Below, piece by piece: positions 26,515-36,637 of a stretch of DNA of 64,000 nt. Below the pieces are notes generated by a model. The model worked only from the letters and a program-made list of their open reading frames with translations, had not been told where the DNA came from and searched no databases. Source of the stretch: Pseudomonas sp. GM21 (GTDB lineage Bacteria; Pseudomonadota; Gammaproteobacteria; Pseudomonadales; Pseudomonadaceae); NCBI RefSeq assembly GCF_000282215.1, contig NZ_AKJS01000119.1, positions 1 to 64,000 on the forward strand, in the 5' to 3' direction. The position numbers were made by a program, and so were the translations under genes. The number at the start of each line of letters is the position of its first letter. Position 1 is the stretch's first letter.

Positions 26515-27534
26515 TCAACGAAACTGGGCGAACACACCGGCGAGCGGCGCAGTCGACTCCCGCAGGACAATACTGGGCGTGACAATTCGCTGCTCGGTGG
26601 CCATACCCGGTGTGGCAATCCTGCGCAAAAGCACTTCAGCCGCCATCTCACCGAGCTGCAGGATCGACTGCCCCACCGTGGTCAGCGCCGGGTAGACATA
26701 ACGGCTCATCTGGATATCGTCGAAACCGATCACCGACAGCTCGGACGGTACTCGTACATTGCGTTCGGCAGCCGCGCGCAACACACCGATGCCGATCATG
26801 TCGTTGCCGGCGAAGATCGCGCTGGGCGCATTCTTCTCCAGCAAAATCGCGGCCGCGTTGTATCCACCGGTGCTGGTGAAGTCGCTTTCCAGCATGCGTT
26901 CGCTATTCACTTCGATGCCTGCCTCTTGCAAGGCACGGCAATAACCGGCCAGACGCATTTGCGCCACGCTTGTACCCGCCGGACCGCCGATGGTGGCGAT
27001 GTCCCGATGCCCCAACTCCAGCAGATGCCGAGTGGCCAGATACGCGCCATATTCATGATCGATGCGTACCAGATCAACATTGACGCCCTCCAGCCCGCGG
27101 TCGACGATGACCATCGGCGTGCGCACTCCGGCGAGGCCTTCCGCCAGCCCCGCATCGCCACCAGCCGATGCAACGATCAGACCGTCGATGCGTTTTTCGA
27201 GCAACACGCGAAGGTAACTGCGCTGCTTGTCCGGGTTGTCATCGGAATTGCAGAGGATCACACAGTACCCCTTGCGCTCGCAGTAATCCTCGATGCCTCG
27301 CGCCAATTCGGCGAAGTACGGGTTGAGGCTGTTAGGCACCAGTAAACCGATGGTAGCGGTGGTTTTGGCTTTCAACGAACGGGCGACGGCGCTCGGCACG
27401 TAATCCAGGGTTTTGATCGCTGCTTCGACTTTGAGCCGCACCTCTTCACTGACCGGTCGGGTCTTGTTCACCACATGGGACACCGTGGTATAGGAAATCC
27501 CCGCGAGTGCGGCTACATCCTTGATCGTTGCCAT
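26515..27534 (-). CDS. rbsR: LacI-family ribose operon repressor
   Basis: 339 residues with the N-terminal LacI helix-turn-helix (MATIKDVAALAGISYTTVSH) and hinge, then a periplasmic-binding-protein-like ligand domain. It lies 3 bases after rbsC inside the operon it should control, and a perfect LacI-type operator is found upstream of rbsB. Confidence 0.95.
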   Translation of the reverse strand: MATIKDVAALAGISYTTVSHVVNKTRPVSEEVRLKVEAAIKTLDYVPSAVARSLKAKTTATIGLLVPNSLNPYFAELARGIEDYCERKGYCVILCNSDDNPDKQRSYLRVLLEKRIDGLIVASAGGDAGLAEGLAGVRTPMVIVDRGLEGVNVDLVRIDHEYGAYLATRHLLELGHRDIATIGGPAGTSVAQMRLAGYCRALQEAGIEVNSERMLESDFTSTGGYNAAAILLEKNAPSAIFAGNDMIGIGVLRAAAERNVRVPSELSVIGFDDIQMSRYVYPALTTVGQSILQLGEMAAEVLLRRIATPGMATEQRIVTPSIVLRESTAPLAGVFAQFR

Positions 27535-27537
27535 GAT

Positions 27538-28515
27538 TCAGGTCCGCCGGCTTGCGCGCTGACTGCGATAGGTATCCAGCACCACCGCCACAACGATCAC
27601 CGCGCCGGTGATGATACGTTTGGTGGGTTCGGTCGCGCCGATTTGCGCCAGACCGGCCGCCAACACTGAAATGATCAAAACCCCGAAGAACGTGCTGATC
27701 ACCGAACCACGGCCTCCCATCAAACTGGTACCGCCGATGACCACGGCTGCGATGACCTGCAACTCCAGCCCGGAACCGGCATTCGGATCTGCCGCCTCCA
27801 GTCGCGAAATCTGAAACAACGCGGCAATACCGGCCAACAGGCCCATCAGACTGAACACCAGAATCTTGTAGGGCTTTGGATTGATCCCCGCCAGACGCAC
27901 CGCCTCCTCATTGGTGCCGATGCCGATCAGGTAGCGACCGAACACCGTACGGGTCAGTACGGTCTGGGCGGTGAAGATAATCAGTAAGGCGATGATGAAC
28001 GACGGCGAGATTCCGAAGGCAATCGGGTTGGACAGCCAGGCGAAGGCGTCACCGATGTAGGCCGTGCGCGATCCGGTCATTTGATACGCCACGCCCCGGG
28101 CCATTTCCAGCACACCCAGGGACACGATGAACGAAGGAATCCGCCAGGCCACGGTGATCGAACCGGTGATGGTTCCGGCCAGAGCTGCCGCCGCCATGCC
28201 GAGCAGTGCTGCCGGCAGCACGCTCCAGCCCCAGCCGAGAATGGCCACGCTGACCGTGGATGCCGCCAGCGCCAACACCGAGCCGACCGACAGGTCGATG
28301 CCACCAATGATCAACACGAAGGTCATGCCGACCGCCAGCACCATCAAATCGGGAATCTGGTTGGCCAGGGTGCTGAACGTGTCGTATGACAGAAAGTGGC
28401 TGCTCAATACCGAGAACAGCGCAATCATCGCCAGCAAGGCACCGGCCAGGCCCAGGTAGGTGCCAAGGCCGTAGAAATTGCCACTACGTTTGCCGGCAAA
28501 AGTTGCAGTTTTCAT
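27538..28515 (-). CDS. rbsC: Ribose ABC transporter permease
   Basis: 325 residues, very hydrophobic with about 8-10 membrane segments. It carries the BPD_transp_2 signature region GGIDLSVGSVLALA and the C-terminal GGTSLMGGRGSV. It overlaps rbsA by 4 bases (ATGA). Confidence 0.96.
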   Translation of the reverse strand: MKTATFAGKRSGNFYGLGTYLGLAGALLAMIALFSVLSSHFLSYDTFSTLANQIPDLMVLAVGMTFVLIIGGIDLSVGSVLALAASTVSVAILGWGWSVLPAALLGMAAAALAGTITGSITVAWRIPSFIVSLGVLEMARGVAYQMTGSRTAYIGDAFAWLSNPIAFGISPSFIIALLIIFTAQTVLTRTVFGRYLIGIGTNEEAVRLAGINPKPYKILVFSLMGLLAGIAALFQISRLEAADPNAGSGLELQVIAAVVIGGTSLMGGRGSVISTFFGVLIISVLAAGLAQIGATEPTKRIITGAVIVVAVVLDTYRSQRASRRT

Positions 28516-30065
28516 GGAAGGTCCCCAGGCGCTGCTTCATTGAGCAACGCATCACGTTTTTGGTAGCCGGCAAATGCGGCGGCAAGCAAATCATCCTGAG
28601 TCCAGCTGCCGCGCTCGAACGTATCGATCAGGCGCCCCGCCGACAGCACCCCGATCCGGTCGCAGATCAGCATCAGCTCGCGAAGATCACTGGACACCAC
28701 CACCAGCGCTTTACCTTGGTGGGTCAGCTCACCGAGCAACGCATAGATGTCGAATTTGGCGCCGACATCGATGCCACGGGTTGGCTCGTCAAACAACATC
28801 ACCGAGCAATCGCGCTCAAGCCAGCGGCCGATCACGACCTTCTGCTGATTGCCACCCGAGAGTTCGGAAACCAACTGTGTCGGACTTGAACTGCGGATGC
28901 GCATGGCGTCGATCTGACGCTGGGCCAACGCCATCTCGTCGCCGTTATTGACGAAACCGCTATTGGAAATCACCGGCATGTTGCCCAAGGCAATGTTGGC
29001 GCTGATCGATTGGCTCAACAGCAAGCCTTCGCCCTTGCGGTCTTCCGTGATCAGGGCGATGCCGTGACTCACCGCATCGGCTGGCGAACGAATACTCACC
29101 ACCTGAGCCGGCGACCCCAGCGCTACCGTGCCGCTGTCGGCGCTGTCAGCACCGAAAATCAGACGCAGCAACTCGGTGCGCCCTGCCCCGATCAATCCGG
29201 ATATCCCGTAGATTTCACCGGCGCGAACCTCGAAAGACACATCGCGAACCTTTTCGGCGCGGGTCAGGCCTTTGACCGTCAACGCTGGAGCGCCGATCTT
29301 GCGCGGCCCCATGTCCATGTGCTCGCCAAGCTCACGACCGACCATCAAGGTCACCAGTTGCTCGCTGTTGTAATTGGCCATCGGCTCGACGCAGACCAGG
29401 TTGCCATCGCGTAAAACGGCAATGCGCTGGGCGACCCGCGCCAGCTCTTCCAGGCGGTGGGAAATGTAGATGATCGCCACGCCGCGAGCCCGCAAGCGCG
29501 TGATCTGTTCGAACAGCATCTCGACTTCGCGCGCGGTGAGCATCGCGGTGGGTTCGTCGAGGATCAGCACATGGCAGTCGCCGATCAGATTGCGGGCAAT
29601 CTCGACCATTTGCTGGTGACCAATGCCGAGGTCGCCGACCAGGGTGTCCGGATCAATGGCATCGAGGCCGACCTGGGCCATGGCCTCGATCGCCGCCTTG
29701 CGCAACTGCTTGCGGCTGATCCAGCCGCCGTTGCTGGGCAAATTGTCGAGAAACAGGTTCTCCGCCACCGACAGGGTCGGCAACAGATTGAGCTCTTGCA
29801 TCACCATGCGGATGCCCAGCTCTTCGGCCTGCGTGCGGCTACCGGGGCGGTAGTCCTGACCCTGGAATTGCATCTGGCCGGTGGTTGGCGTCACCAGCCC
29901 GCCAATGATCTTCGACAGCGTGCTTTTACCGGCGCCATTCTCGCCGGTCAGCGCTAGCACTTCGCCGGGAATCAGCGTCAGATTGATACCGGCCAGGACG
30001 GGTTGAGCATAAGTCTTGCCGATGTCGCAGACCGTCAGGACAGCGTTCGGGGGGCAAACGGACAT
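28512..30065 (-). CDS. rbsA: Ribose ABC transporter ATP-binding protein
   Basis: 517 residues from the ATG at 30065 (GGAGAG just upstream); longer starts to 30101 are possible. Two ABC domains in tandem: the first with Walker A GENGAGKSTLSKI and Walker B HVLILDEPTA; the second with the degenerate Walker A GLIGAGRTELLR, the signature LSGGNQQKVVI and MLFDEPTRG. This is the layout of monosaccharide importers. Confidence 0.96.
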   Translation of the reverse strand: MSVCPPNAVLTVCDIGKTYAQPVLAGINLTLIPGEVLALTGENGAGKSTLSKIIGGLVTPTTGQMQFQGQDYRPGSRTQAEELGIRMVMQELNLLPTLSVAENLFLDNLPSNGGWISRKQLRKAAIEAMAQVGLDAIDPDTLVGDLGIGHQQMVEIARNLIGDCHVLILDEPTAMLTAREVEMLFEQITRLRARGVAIIYISHRLEELARVAQRIAVLRDGNLVCVEPMANYNSEQLVTLMVGRELGEHMDMGPRKIGAPALTVKGLTRAEKVRDVSFEVRAGEIYGISGLIGAGRTELLRLIFGADSADSGTVALGSPAQVVSIRSPADAVSHGIALITEDRKGEGLLLSQSISANIALGNMPVISNSGFVNNGDEMALAQRQIDAMRIRSSSPTQLVSELSGGNQQKVVIGRWLERDCSVMLFDEPTRGIDVGAKFDIYALLGELTHQGKALVVVSSDLRELMLICDRIGVLSAGRLIDTFERGSWTQDDLLAAAFAGYQKRDALLNEAAPGDLP

Positions 30066-30120
30066 AAAACTCTCCATGTGCTCGCCCGGACGGACGAGCA
30101 CCAGTGTGTCGCCAGAAGGC

Positions 30121-31077
30121 TTACTGGGTAACCAGTTCTACCGGGGTTTCGATCACACCGTTGGTGCCGCTGTCGACCTTCTCGCCCTTGATGATTTTCA
30201 GCGCAGTCTCGATACCGAACACGGCTTGTTTGGCTGCAAATTGGTCGGCGGTAGCCAGAACGCGGCCATCCTTGAGCATTGGCTTGATGGCATTGATGTT
30301 GTCGTACCCGACCACTTGCACCTTGCCGGCCTTACCCGCTGCACGCACGGCGGAAACGACACCGACGGCCATGCTGTCGTTACCGGCCAGCAAGGCTTTG
30401 ACATCCGGGTATTCGCTGAGGATAGAGGCGGCAACTTTGTTGCCCTTGTCGATTTCCCAGTCACCCGACTGCACCGAAACGACCTTGATCTGCGCCGCTT
30501 CCATCGCATCCTTGAAACCCGCGGTACGGGCCTGGGCGTTGGTCGTGGTGGACACGCCTTCAATGATGCCGACTTCGTCGCCAGCCTTCAGCTGCCTGGC
30601 CAGGTACTCACCGACCAGACGCGCGCCTTTACGGTTATCCGGACCTACGAACGGCACTGTAATGTTCTTGCTTTTGACGACGGCCGGATCCAGTTGATTG
30701 TCGATGTTGATCACGGTGATGCCGGCATCGATGGCTTTCTTGATCACCGGAACCATGGCCTTGGAATCCGCCGGTGCGATGACCAGTGCATTGACCTTGG
30801 CCAGGATCATTTGCTCGACGATGCGTGTCTGGCCAGCGGTATCCGTTTCGTCCTTGATTCCGTTGGAGATCAGCTCGAACTCGCCGGAATGGTCTTTCTG
30901 GTATGCCTTGGCGCCATCTTCCATGGTCAGGAAGAACTCATTGGCCAGGGATTTCATGACCAGCGCGACTTTGGGTTTTTCAGGAGATTCGGCGAAGGCC
31001 GATGAAACAGGCAGCGTGGCGGATACGGCAGCCAGCATAGCGACAGCAAGAAGACGTCCAGCGAATGGCAGCTTCAT
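30121..31077 (-). CDS. rbsB: Ribose-binding periplasmic protein
   Basis: 318 residues with a signal peptide (MKLPFAGRLLAVAMLAAV, cleavage after AFA). The mature part has the sugar-binding fold with VALVMKSLANEFFLTMEDGA, ALVIAPADSKAM and GNDSMAVG. First gene of the rbsBACRKD-nucleoside hydrolase operon. Confidence 0.95.
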   Translation of the reverse strand: MKLPFAGRLLAVAMLAAVSATLPVSSAFAESPEKPKVALVMKSLANEFFLTMEDGAKAYQKDHSGEFELISNGIKDETDTAGQTRIVEQMILAKVNALVIAPADSKAMVPVIKKAIDAGITVINIDNQLDPAVVKSKNITVPFVGPDNRKGARLVGEYLARQLKAGDEVGIIEGVSTTTNAQARTAGFKDAMEAAQIKVVSVQSGDWEIDKGNKVAASILSEYPDVKALLAGNDSMAVGVVSAVRAAGKAGKVQVVGYDNINAIKPMLKDGRVLATADQFAAKQAVFGIETALKIIKGEKVDSGTNGVIETPVELVTQ

Positions 31078-31173
31078 GGGTTCACTCCGATCTTATGATT
31101 ATTGTGAGCAATACTTGCGCTGGAGTAACGCCTGGACTCCGATCGTCGGTGCTTCAGGTCACCTACAGGGTCG

Positions 31174-31187
31174 CGCAAACGTTTGCG
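31174..31187. promoter_or_regulatory. RbsR-type operator upstream of rbsB
   Basis: Perfect 14-bp palindrome CGCAAACGTTTGCG, 97 bases before rbsB. The central AAACGTTT with CG dyads is the classic LacI/GalR-family operator form, so it is the probable RbsR site. Confidence 0.8.
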
Positions 31188-32160
<973 letters not shown>

Positions 32161-32234
32161 GCGGTCCATCATCGTACTTTTGTTGACAGAGTATCCGGCT
32201 TTTTCTAGGCTCAAGGAAAGAGAGGGGGGTTCAG

Positions 32235-32747
32235 ATGAAAATCTTCCGAGTAGAAAATATTCACTGGTCCGGTGGATTAATTAGAAGTTACGTAATTCTC
32301 AGATCAGCCAAAGTAGATAATGACTCAATTGTCATCCCTCCGTCACTTCATCTTCTAAAATTGGCTAAGCACGGAATTAGTGAAAACTCCATCAAGGCCG
32401 CCGCAAGTGACTTAAAGCTATTTTTTCAGACATTAGAGCGCTTCAATGTATCCTGGAAAGATATTACAGACAATCAAATGTCTGGTTACTTGGAAAACAT
32501 ACTTCAATCCGAGTCCAGACTTTCTGTAATATCTATCGAGCGACATATTTCAACCCTCAGAAAATTCTACTATGATGCCGAAAGAAACGGGCTTCTAACG
32601 TCGACCAAACACTTCACCTTCGATTATTACCGACAAGAACCAGTCAAAGATCAAAGTCATCCGTCTGATCTGCTCATAGACATATCTGCGCAGGTCGCTG
32701 CTGTTGAACGTAATACCCGCCAGGTGAGTGGCGTAAGCGTTACGTAA
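32235..32747 (+). pseudogene. N-terminal fragment of a tyrosine recombinase
   Basis: About 155 residues resemble the core-binding (SAM-like) domain of integrases: SENSIKAAASDLKLFFQTLE, a middle linker, and SIERHISTLRKFYYDAERNG. The catalytic R-H-R-Y domain is absent; after about 32690 the frame reads through DNA belonging to an inverted second fragment. It lies just inside the asparaginase break, as expected for the end of an integrative element. Confidence 0.6.
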
Positions 32748-32909
32748 GTCGTTGGTCGTAAATTGGCGTAGGTGCCCCTGCTGAAACAGGTCGTAGAGAC
32801 GCCCGTCGAAGATGAATGAATCGGGTTTCATGCAGGCACCTGGAAGGGAAATTCGCGGAACGATCAAAATGCGGATTATAGTCCGTGGCCGATTCATCCG
32901 CAAACGCAA
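32690..32909 (-). pseudogene. C-terminal fragment of a tyrosine recombinase, inverted
   Basis: The minus strand reads FIFDGRLYDLFQQGHLRQF then TTNDLRNAYATHLAGI, close to the family's HDLRHTFATHL box but with Asn for the first His. No Tyr box follows before the sequence runs into the opposing N-terminal fragment. The two pieces lie tail to tail, so the locus has been rearranged. Confidence 0.4.
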
Positions 32910-32942
32910 GATAGTGCCGCCTCAGTGGAGACCGAGGCGGAT

Positions 32943-33197
32943 ATGCATCAGCTTGCAAAGGCGTTGGGCGAAAGAATACGGACACAACGGAAAGCCAAAG
33001 GCTTTTCCCAAGATGCGTTGGCGCACTCCTGCACTGTCGATCGTAGCTATATGGGGCGCATTGAGCGCGGCGAAGTGAATATCACCGTAGAGAAGCTATA
33101 TCGCATAGCCAACGTCCTGGATTGCGAGCCTCAGTACCTCTTGCCTGAAACGCTTTCTCTCCACGAGTTGGATTCTGATCTGGCGGCAAGCGACTGA
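32943..33197 (+). CDS. XRE-family transcriptional regulator
   Basis: 84 residues, essentially one Cro/C1 helix-turn-helix: LGERIRTQRKAKGFSQDALA, VDRSYMGRIERGEVNITVEK, then LYRIANVLDCEPQYLL. The size and layout resemble small regulators of mobile elements. Probably belongs to the same remnant as the recombinase pieces. Confidence 0.85.
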   Translation: MHQLAKALGERIRTQRKAKGFSQDALAHSCTVDRSYMGRIERGEVNITVEKLYRIANVLDCEPQYLLPETLSLHELDSDLAASD

Positions 33198-33516
33198 ACC
33201 CAAATTAACCGGCACTAATTGACCAGAATTGACAAATTACTGATTCAAATGCGCAGCGTCACTTAACAAGCGCCGGCATGGTCCCTATCCAGCTCGCGAA
33301 CCTGCCCATGAATTTTCACTTCGAATGGAATTCTTTTCATTATGAATGGAATCAGCCAGCGTCTCGCGGGAACGTCAAACGCCTGCGTGGGTACCGTGCG
33401 GGAATGAACGCTCAATAAGTACTGATTTTCAAATATGCCGTTTACAGTGAATGTTGAAACCCTGGCGACGTTTTGCGTTGTAGAACATCTCGATAACATT
33501 TCAGGCAGAGAAATGC
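33198..33516. other. Spacer without recognisable gene
   Basis: About 320 bases with only short frames. Two copies of GAATGGAAT occur about 20 bases apart near 33320-33350. Nothing else is recognised. Confidence 0.4.
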
Positions 33517-33964
33517 CTACGAAACCCGAGGCGATTCAACCAAAAACATCTTTTCTAATAGACTTTCCAACTGCAGCAGCTCTTCTGTCGTAAGGCTCGC
33601 AGTGAATTCATTCATCTTAGCAATTTCCCTCGTCGGCAAAATCGAACTCAGAGTCTCCCCTGTATGTGTCAGCAACAGGCGAACCTGACGTCGGTCTTGA
33701 GCGTCCAGGTTACGAACGATCAAGCCTTGCGCTCAAGGCGATCCAACATTCGAGTCATAGAGGCGCTATGGATGGCTAAGTGTCGGCATAACGCGACCGC
33801 GGTGTCATCCCCGCGGTGAATAACCTGAGTACTTTGAGTTGCGCGGCGGTTATGCCTAGAGGAAGTAGCTGCCTATCCAATAACCGATTTTTCAGTGCGG
33901 CAGCCCGTCCAAGCAATATCCCAAGCTGGACTGACTCAAAACCCGCGGCAGAGCAGTTACCCAT
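33517..33964 (-). pseudogene. MarR-family regulator with two frameshifts
   Basis: The N-terminal part (GRAAALKNRLLDRQLLPLG, then ITAAQLKVLRLF) and the C-terminal part (LDAQDRRQVRLLLTHTGE) are those of a MarR protein. The middle, AVALCRHLAIHSASMTRMLD, is in a third frame. One shift lies near 33807-33812 (run of four C) and one near 33724 where a base is missing from AAGGCTTG. It cannot make a full regulator as written. Confidence 0.75.
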
Positions 33965-34075
33965 GTATTCGCCCTCGCTTCATGACCAGACAAGGTTGGT
34001 GTCAACTCTCAGTGCCTGCGCGATCGCCAGTAGAGCGGCCTGCACACCGCTCCGTTGCCGACGTCCTCGGCGAGC

Positions 34076-34681
34076 CTAGGGCACCAAAATCTTCTGAATG
34101 GCAGGACCGACAATCCTGACCAGTTCTTCCGGTTCCGCGGCAACCAAAGTGGGCACTCCGATGATTCTCCGGCCGACGACCAGGCCGACGAGCAACGAGG
34201 CGGCAAGGCCAGACCGGAGCATGGCTTCAGGATCGGGATGTTCACTGGTGCCCGTCAGCAATCGGGATTGGATGAAGCCGCGTAGCTGCTCGCGAGCCTG
34301 GTCATTGACGAACGCTCCCCGGAGCGTCGCCATCAGGGGCTCGGATTCCTCGGCTATGCCCTCCCACCCAGCGAGAAAAGCGCGGACCACCCGTTCGCCC
34401 AAGTCTTCGTCTGGTCCCTCATAGAGCGCGTCGAACCGTTCCAGCGCGGTCGCCGGGATAGCCATCACAGCGGCAAAAAGTTCGTCCTTGGAGCGGAAGA
34501 ACTGCATCACCTGAGCCACATCCACGCCAGCATCCGCCGCCACCAGGCGGATGGTGGTGCCGGCAAATCCGTCACTGGCGAAGCGCGCCCGAGCGGCGTC
34601 AAGCACCACCTGGCGCGTGCTGTTGGGTCCTGGCCGGCGTCCACGGCGCGGCGTGGAAGGGGTTTCTTTACTCATGGTCAC
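34076..34681 (-). CDS. TetR-family regulator (paralogue A)
   Basis: 201 residues with an N-terminal TetR helix-turn-helix: VLDAARARFASDGFAGTTIR then AADAGVDVAQVMQFFRSKDE. The C-terminal domain has the AefR/PsrA-like layout of small repressors. It is divergent from the first CocE-type hydrolase; a 14-bp palindrome lies in the shared promoter region. It is clearly paralogous to the regulator at 38955-39599 (most of residues 25-190 align). Confidence 0.92.
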   Translation of the reverse strand: MTMSKETPSTPRRGRRPGPNSTRQVVLDAARARFASDGFAGTTIRLVAADAGVDVAQVMQFFRSKDELFAAVMAIPATALERFDALYEGPDEDLGERVVRAFLAGWEGIAEESEPLMATLRGAFVNDQAREQLRGFIQSRLLTGTSEHPDPEAMLRSGLAASLLVGLVVGRRIIGVPTLVAAEPEELVRIVGPAIQKILVP

Positions 34682-34709
34682 ATCCTGTTATTTCTACGCA
34701 TCGCACATA

Positions 34710-34723
34710 TCAACACGTGTTGA
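34710..34723. promoter_or_regulatory. Candidate TetR operator, copy A
   Basis: Perfect palindrome TCAACACGTGTTGA, 29 bases before the TetR gene and 69 before the hydrolase gene. The same 14-mer recurs at 39659-39672 in the equivalent position beside the second TetR gene. Confidence 0.75.
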
Positions 34724-34792
34724 ATTATTTCGTCGACCGCCGTACCTTACTGGAATCGGTCCCGTAATCAAGAACAAATATAAGGAGTTCGC

Positions 34793-36532
34793 ATGACTGA
34801 CTGCCAGAAGATGTTCGTGCCGTCCTACCCGCTACCAGCGGGCAGAACCGGCCTTTTCACTGCATTTGAGCCAGGTACCCGAACACTGAAGGCAGGCTTT
34901 CAAGTTGCGCCGCCATTCCGGCCACTGCCTGTCGACATCGTCTTCGAGAAGGACGTGGCCGTGACCTTGCGCGACGGCGTGACCATCTACGTCGACGTCT
35001 TCCGTCCCGCCGGCACTGAGAAAGTGCCCGTGATCGTAGCGTGGAGCCCCTATGGCAAGGGCCAGGGCACGTCCATGAGCGTGATGGGCGTCTTCGGTTT
35101 GGTCGGACTGAGCAATTCAGTCGTCTCCGGTCTCGCCAAGTTCGAGGCGCCGGACCCGGCGTACTGGTGTGCCCACGGCTATGCGATCTGTAACCCCGAC
35201 ATCCGTGGCGTGGTGGACTCTGAAGGCGACAGCGTGTTGTGGGATCGCCAGGAAGGCCGCGACTGCCATGACCTGATCGAATGGCTGGCCGAACAGTCCT
35301 GGTGCACCGGCAAGGTCGGTATGAGCGGCACATCCTACCTCGCCGTTTCGCAATGGTTCACCGCGGCCGAGCAGCCTAAACACCTGGCAGCGATCAACCC
35401 TTGGGAAGGCGTCAGTGATGTCTACCGCGATCTGGTGATGCGCGGCGGCATGCCTGACACCGGCTTCACCCGCCTGCTTCAGGAAGGCAGCTTTTTCGGC
35501 AAGAACCAGAAAGAAGACGTCTTGTCCGAGGCGCAGCGCTACCCGCTGATGAACGAACTGTGGGCCAACAAGATTCCCGAATTCGAGCGCATCAAGGTGC
35601 CAGCCTTTGTGGTCGCCAGTTATTCCAACACGCTGCATACCGCGGGCACTTTCCGCGCCTGGCGGCGCCTGGCATCGCCAGACAAATGGCTGCGCATCCA
35701 CAACAGCCAGGAATGGCCGGACTACTACGACGAAGCCAACGTGGAAGATCTGCGCCGTTTTTTCGACCGCTACCTCAAGGACCTCGACAATGGCTGGGAA
35801 GCCACGCCCCGCGTGCGCTACGCGGTTCATGACTTTCAGGGTGGCGACCAAGTCAATGTGCCTGCAGATGCTTTCCCGCCGAAGGAAGCGATCTCCACCA
35901 AGCTGTACCTCGACGGCGCCGCACGCATTCTCGGCCCTGTCGCACCCACCAACGAGGTGCCTGCGGTGTATGACGTCGGCGTCAACCCCGATGTCGTTTC
36001 CTTCATCACGCGCTTCGATAAGGAAACGGTGATGGTGGGCTATCCCAAGGCGCATCTCTGGGTCGAGGCACGGGGTGCCGATGACATGGACCTGTTCGTG
36101 CTGATCCAGAAACTCGATAAATACGGATCCCCCTTGCAGCAGTTCACCGCGGCGAACCAGAGCGCCAGGGTGCATGACCTCACCGATCACGGTGCCACTG
36201 TCCTGCGCTACAAAGGTTCGGATGGACGCTTGCGGGTGTCGACTCGTCATCTCGACGACAGCTTGACCACTGACGATGTCCCCGCCCACAGCTTCGACCG
36301 CGTGGAGAAGCTTGCGCCTGGCGAAGTTGTGAACATCGAAATCGACCTGCTCCCCATCGGTATGGCGTTCCACCCGGGTGAACAACTGCGCTTCATCATC
36401 AGCTCGCGCAACCTCTCGGGAACGCTGATGCCTGGCATTGCCGAATACTTTGGCGCCAACAGCGGGCAGCACGTGATTCACACCGGCGGACAGTACGCCT
36501 CTTACCTGCAACTGCCGATTATGGCGGATTAA
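34793..36532 (+). CDS. CocE/NonD-family serine hydrolase 1
   Basis: 579 residues, no signal peptide. Alpha/beta hydrolase of the X-Pro dipeptidyl-peptidase/cocaine esterase class: VTLRDGVTIYVDVFRPAG near 57-74, the nucleophile elbow GMSGTSYLAVSQW with Ser181, and a C-terminal jelly-roll domain (DDMDLFVLIQKLD, FHPGEQLRFIISSRN, YLQLPIM). Such enzymes cleave esters or amides such as cocaine or acylated antibiotics. It is the first gene of a two-gene unit and lacks the N-terminal extension of its two neighbours. Substrate unknown. Confidence 0.9.
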   Translation: MTDCQKMFVPSYPLPAGRTGLFTAFEPGTRTLKAGFQVAPPFRPLPVDIVFEKDVAVTLRDGVTIYVDVFRPAGTEKVPVIVAWSPYGKGQGTSMSVMGVFGLVGLSNSVVSGLAKFEAPDPAYWCAHGYAICNPDIRGVVDSEGDSVLWDRQEGRDCHDLIEWLAEQSWCTGKVGMSGTSYLAVSQWFTAAEQPKHLAAINPWEGVSDVYRDLVMRGGMPDTGFTRLLQEGSFFGKNQKEDVLSEAQRYPLMNELWANKIPEFERIKVPAFVVASYSNTLHTAGTFRAWRRLASPDKWLRIHNSQEWPDYYDEANVEDLRRFFDRYLKDLDNGWEATPRVRYAVHDFQGGDQVNVPADAFPPKEAISTKLYLDGAARILGPVAPTNEVPAVYDVGVNPDVVSFITRFDKETVMVGYPKAHLWVEARGADDMDLFVLIQKLDKYGSPLQQFTAANQSARVHDLTDHGATVLRYKGSDGRLRVSTRHLDDSLTTDDVPAHSFDRVEKLAPGEVVNIEIDLLPIGMAFHPGEQLRFIISSRNLSGTLMPGIAEYFGANSGQHVIHTGGQYASYLQLPIMAD

Positions 36533-36637
36533 CAGAGCCCAGGGCCCAGCCCGGCGGCAGATTGATAGACCGACTCGGCGCCGCTTGCAGCTGCGAACGC
36601 GCCGAGCCGACCCATGCTTACGATTCAGGACATATCC

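Noticed and set aside
33263-33499. 78-codon minus-strand frame in the spacer after the XRE gene
   Set aside because: No ribosome site, no recognisable motif, and composition unlike the neighbouring genes.
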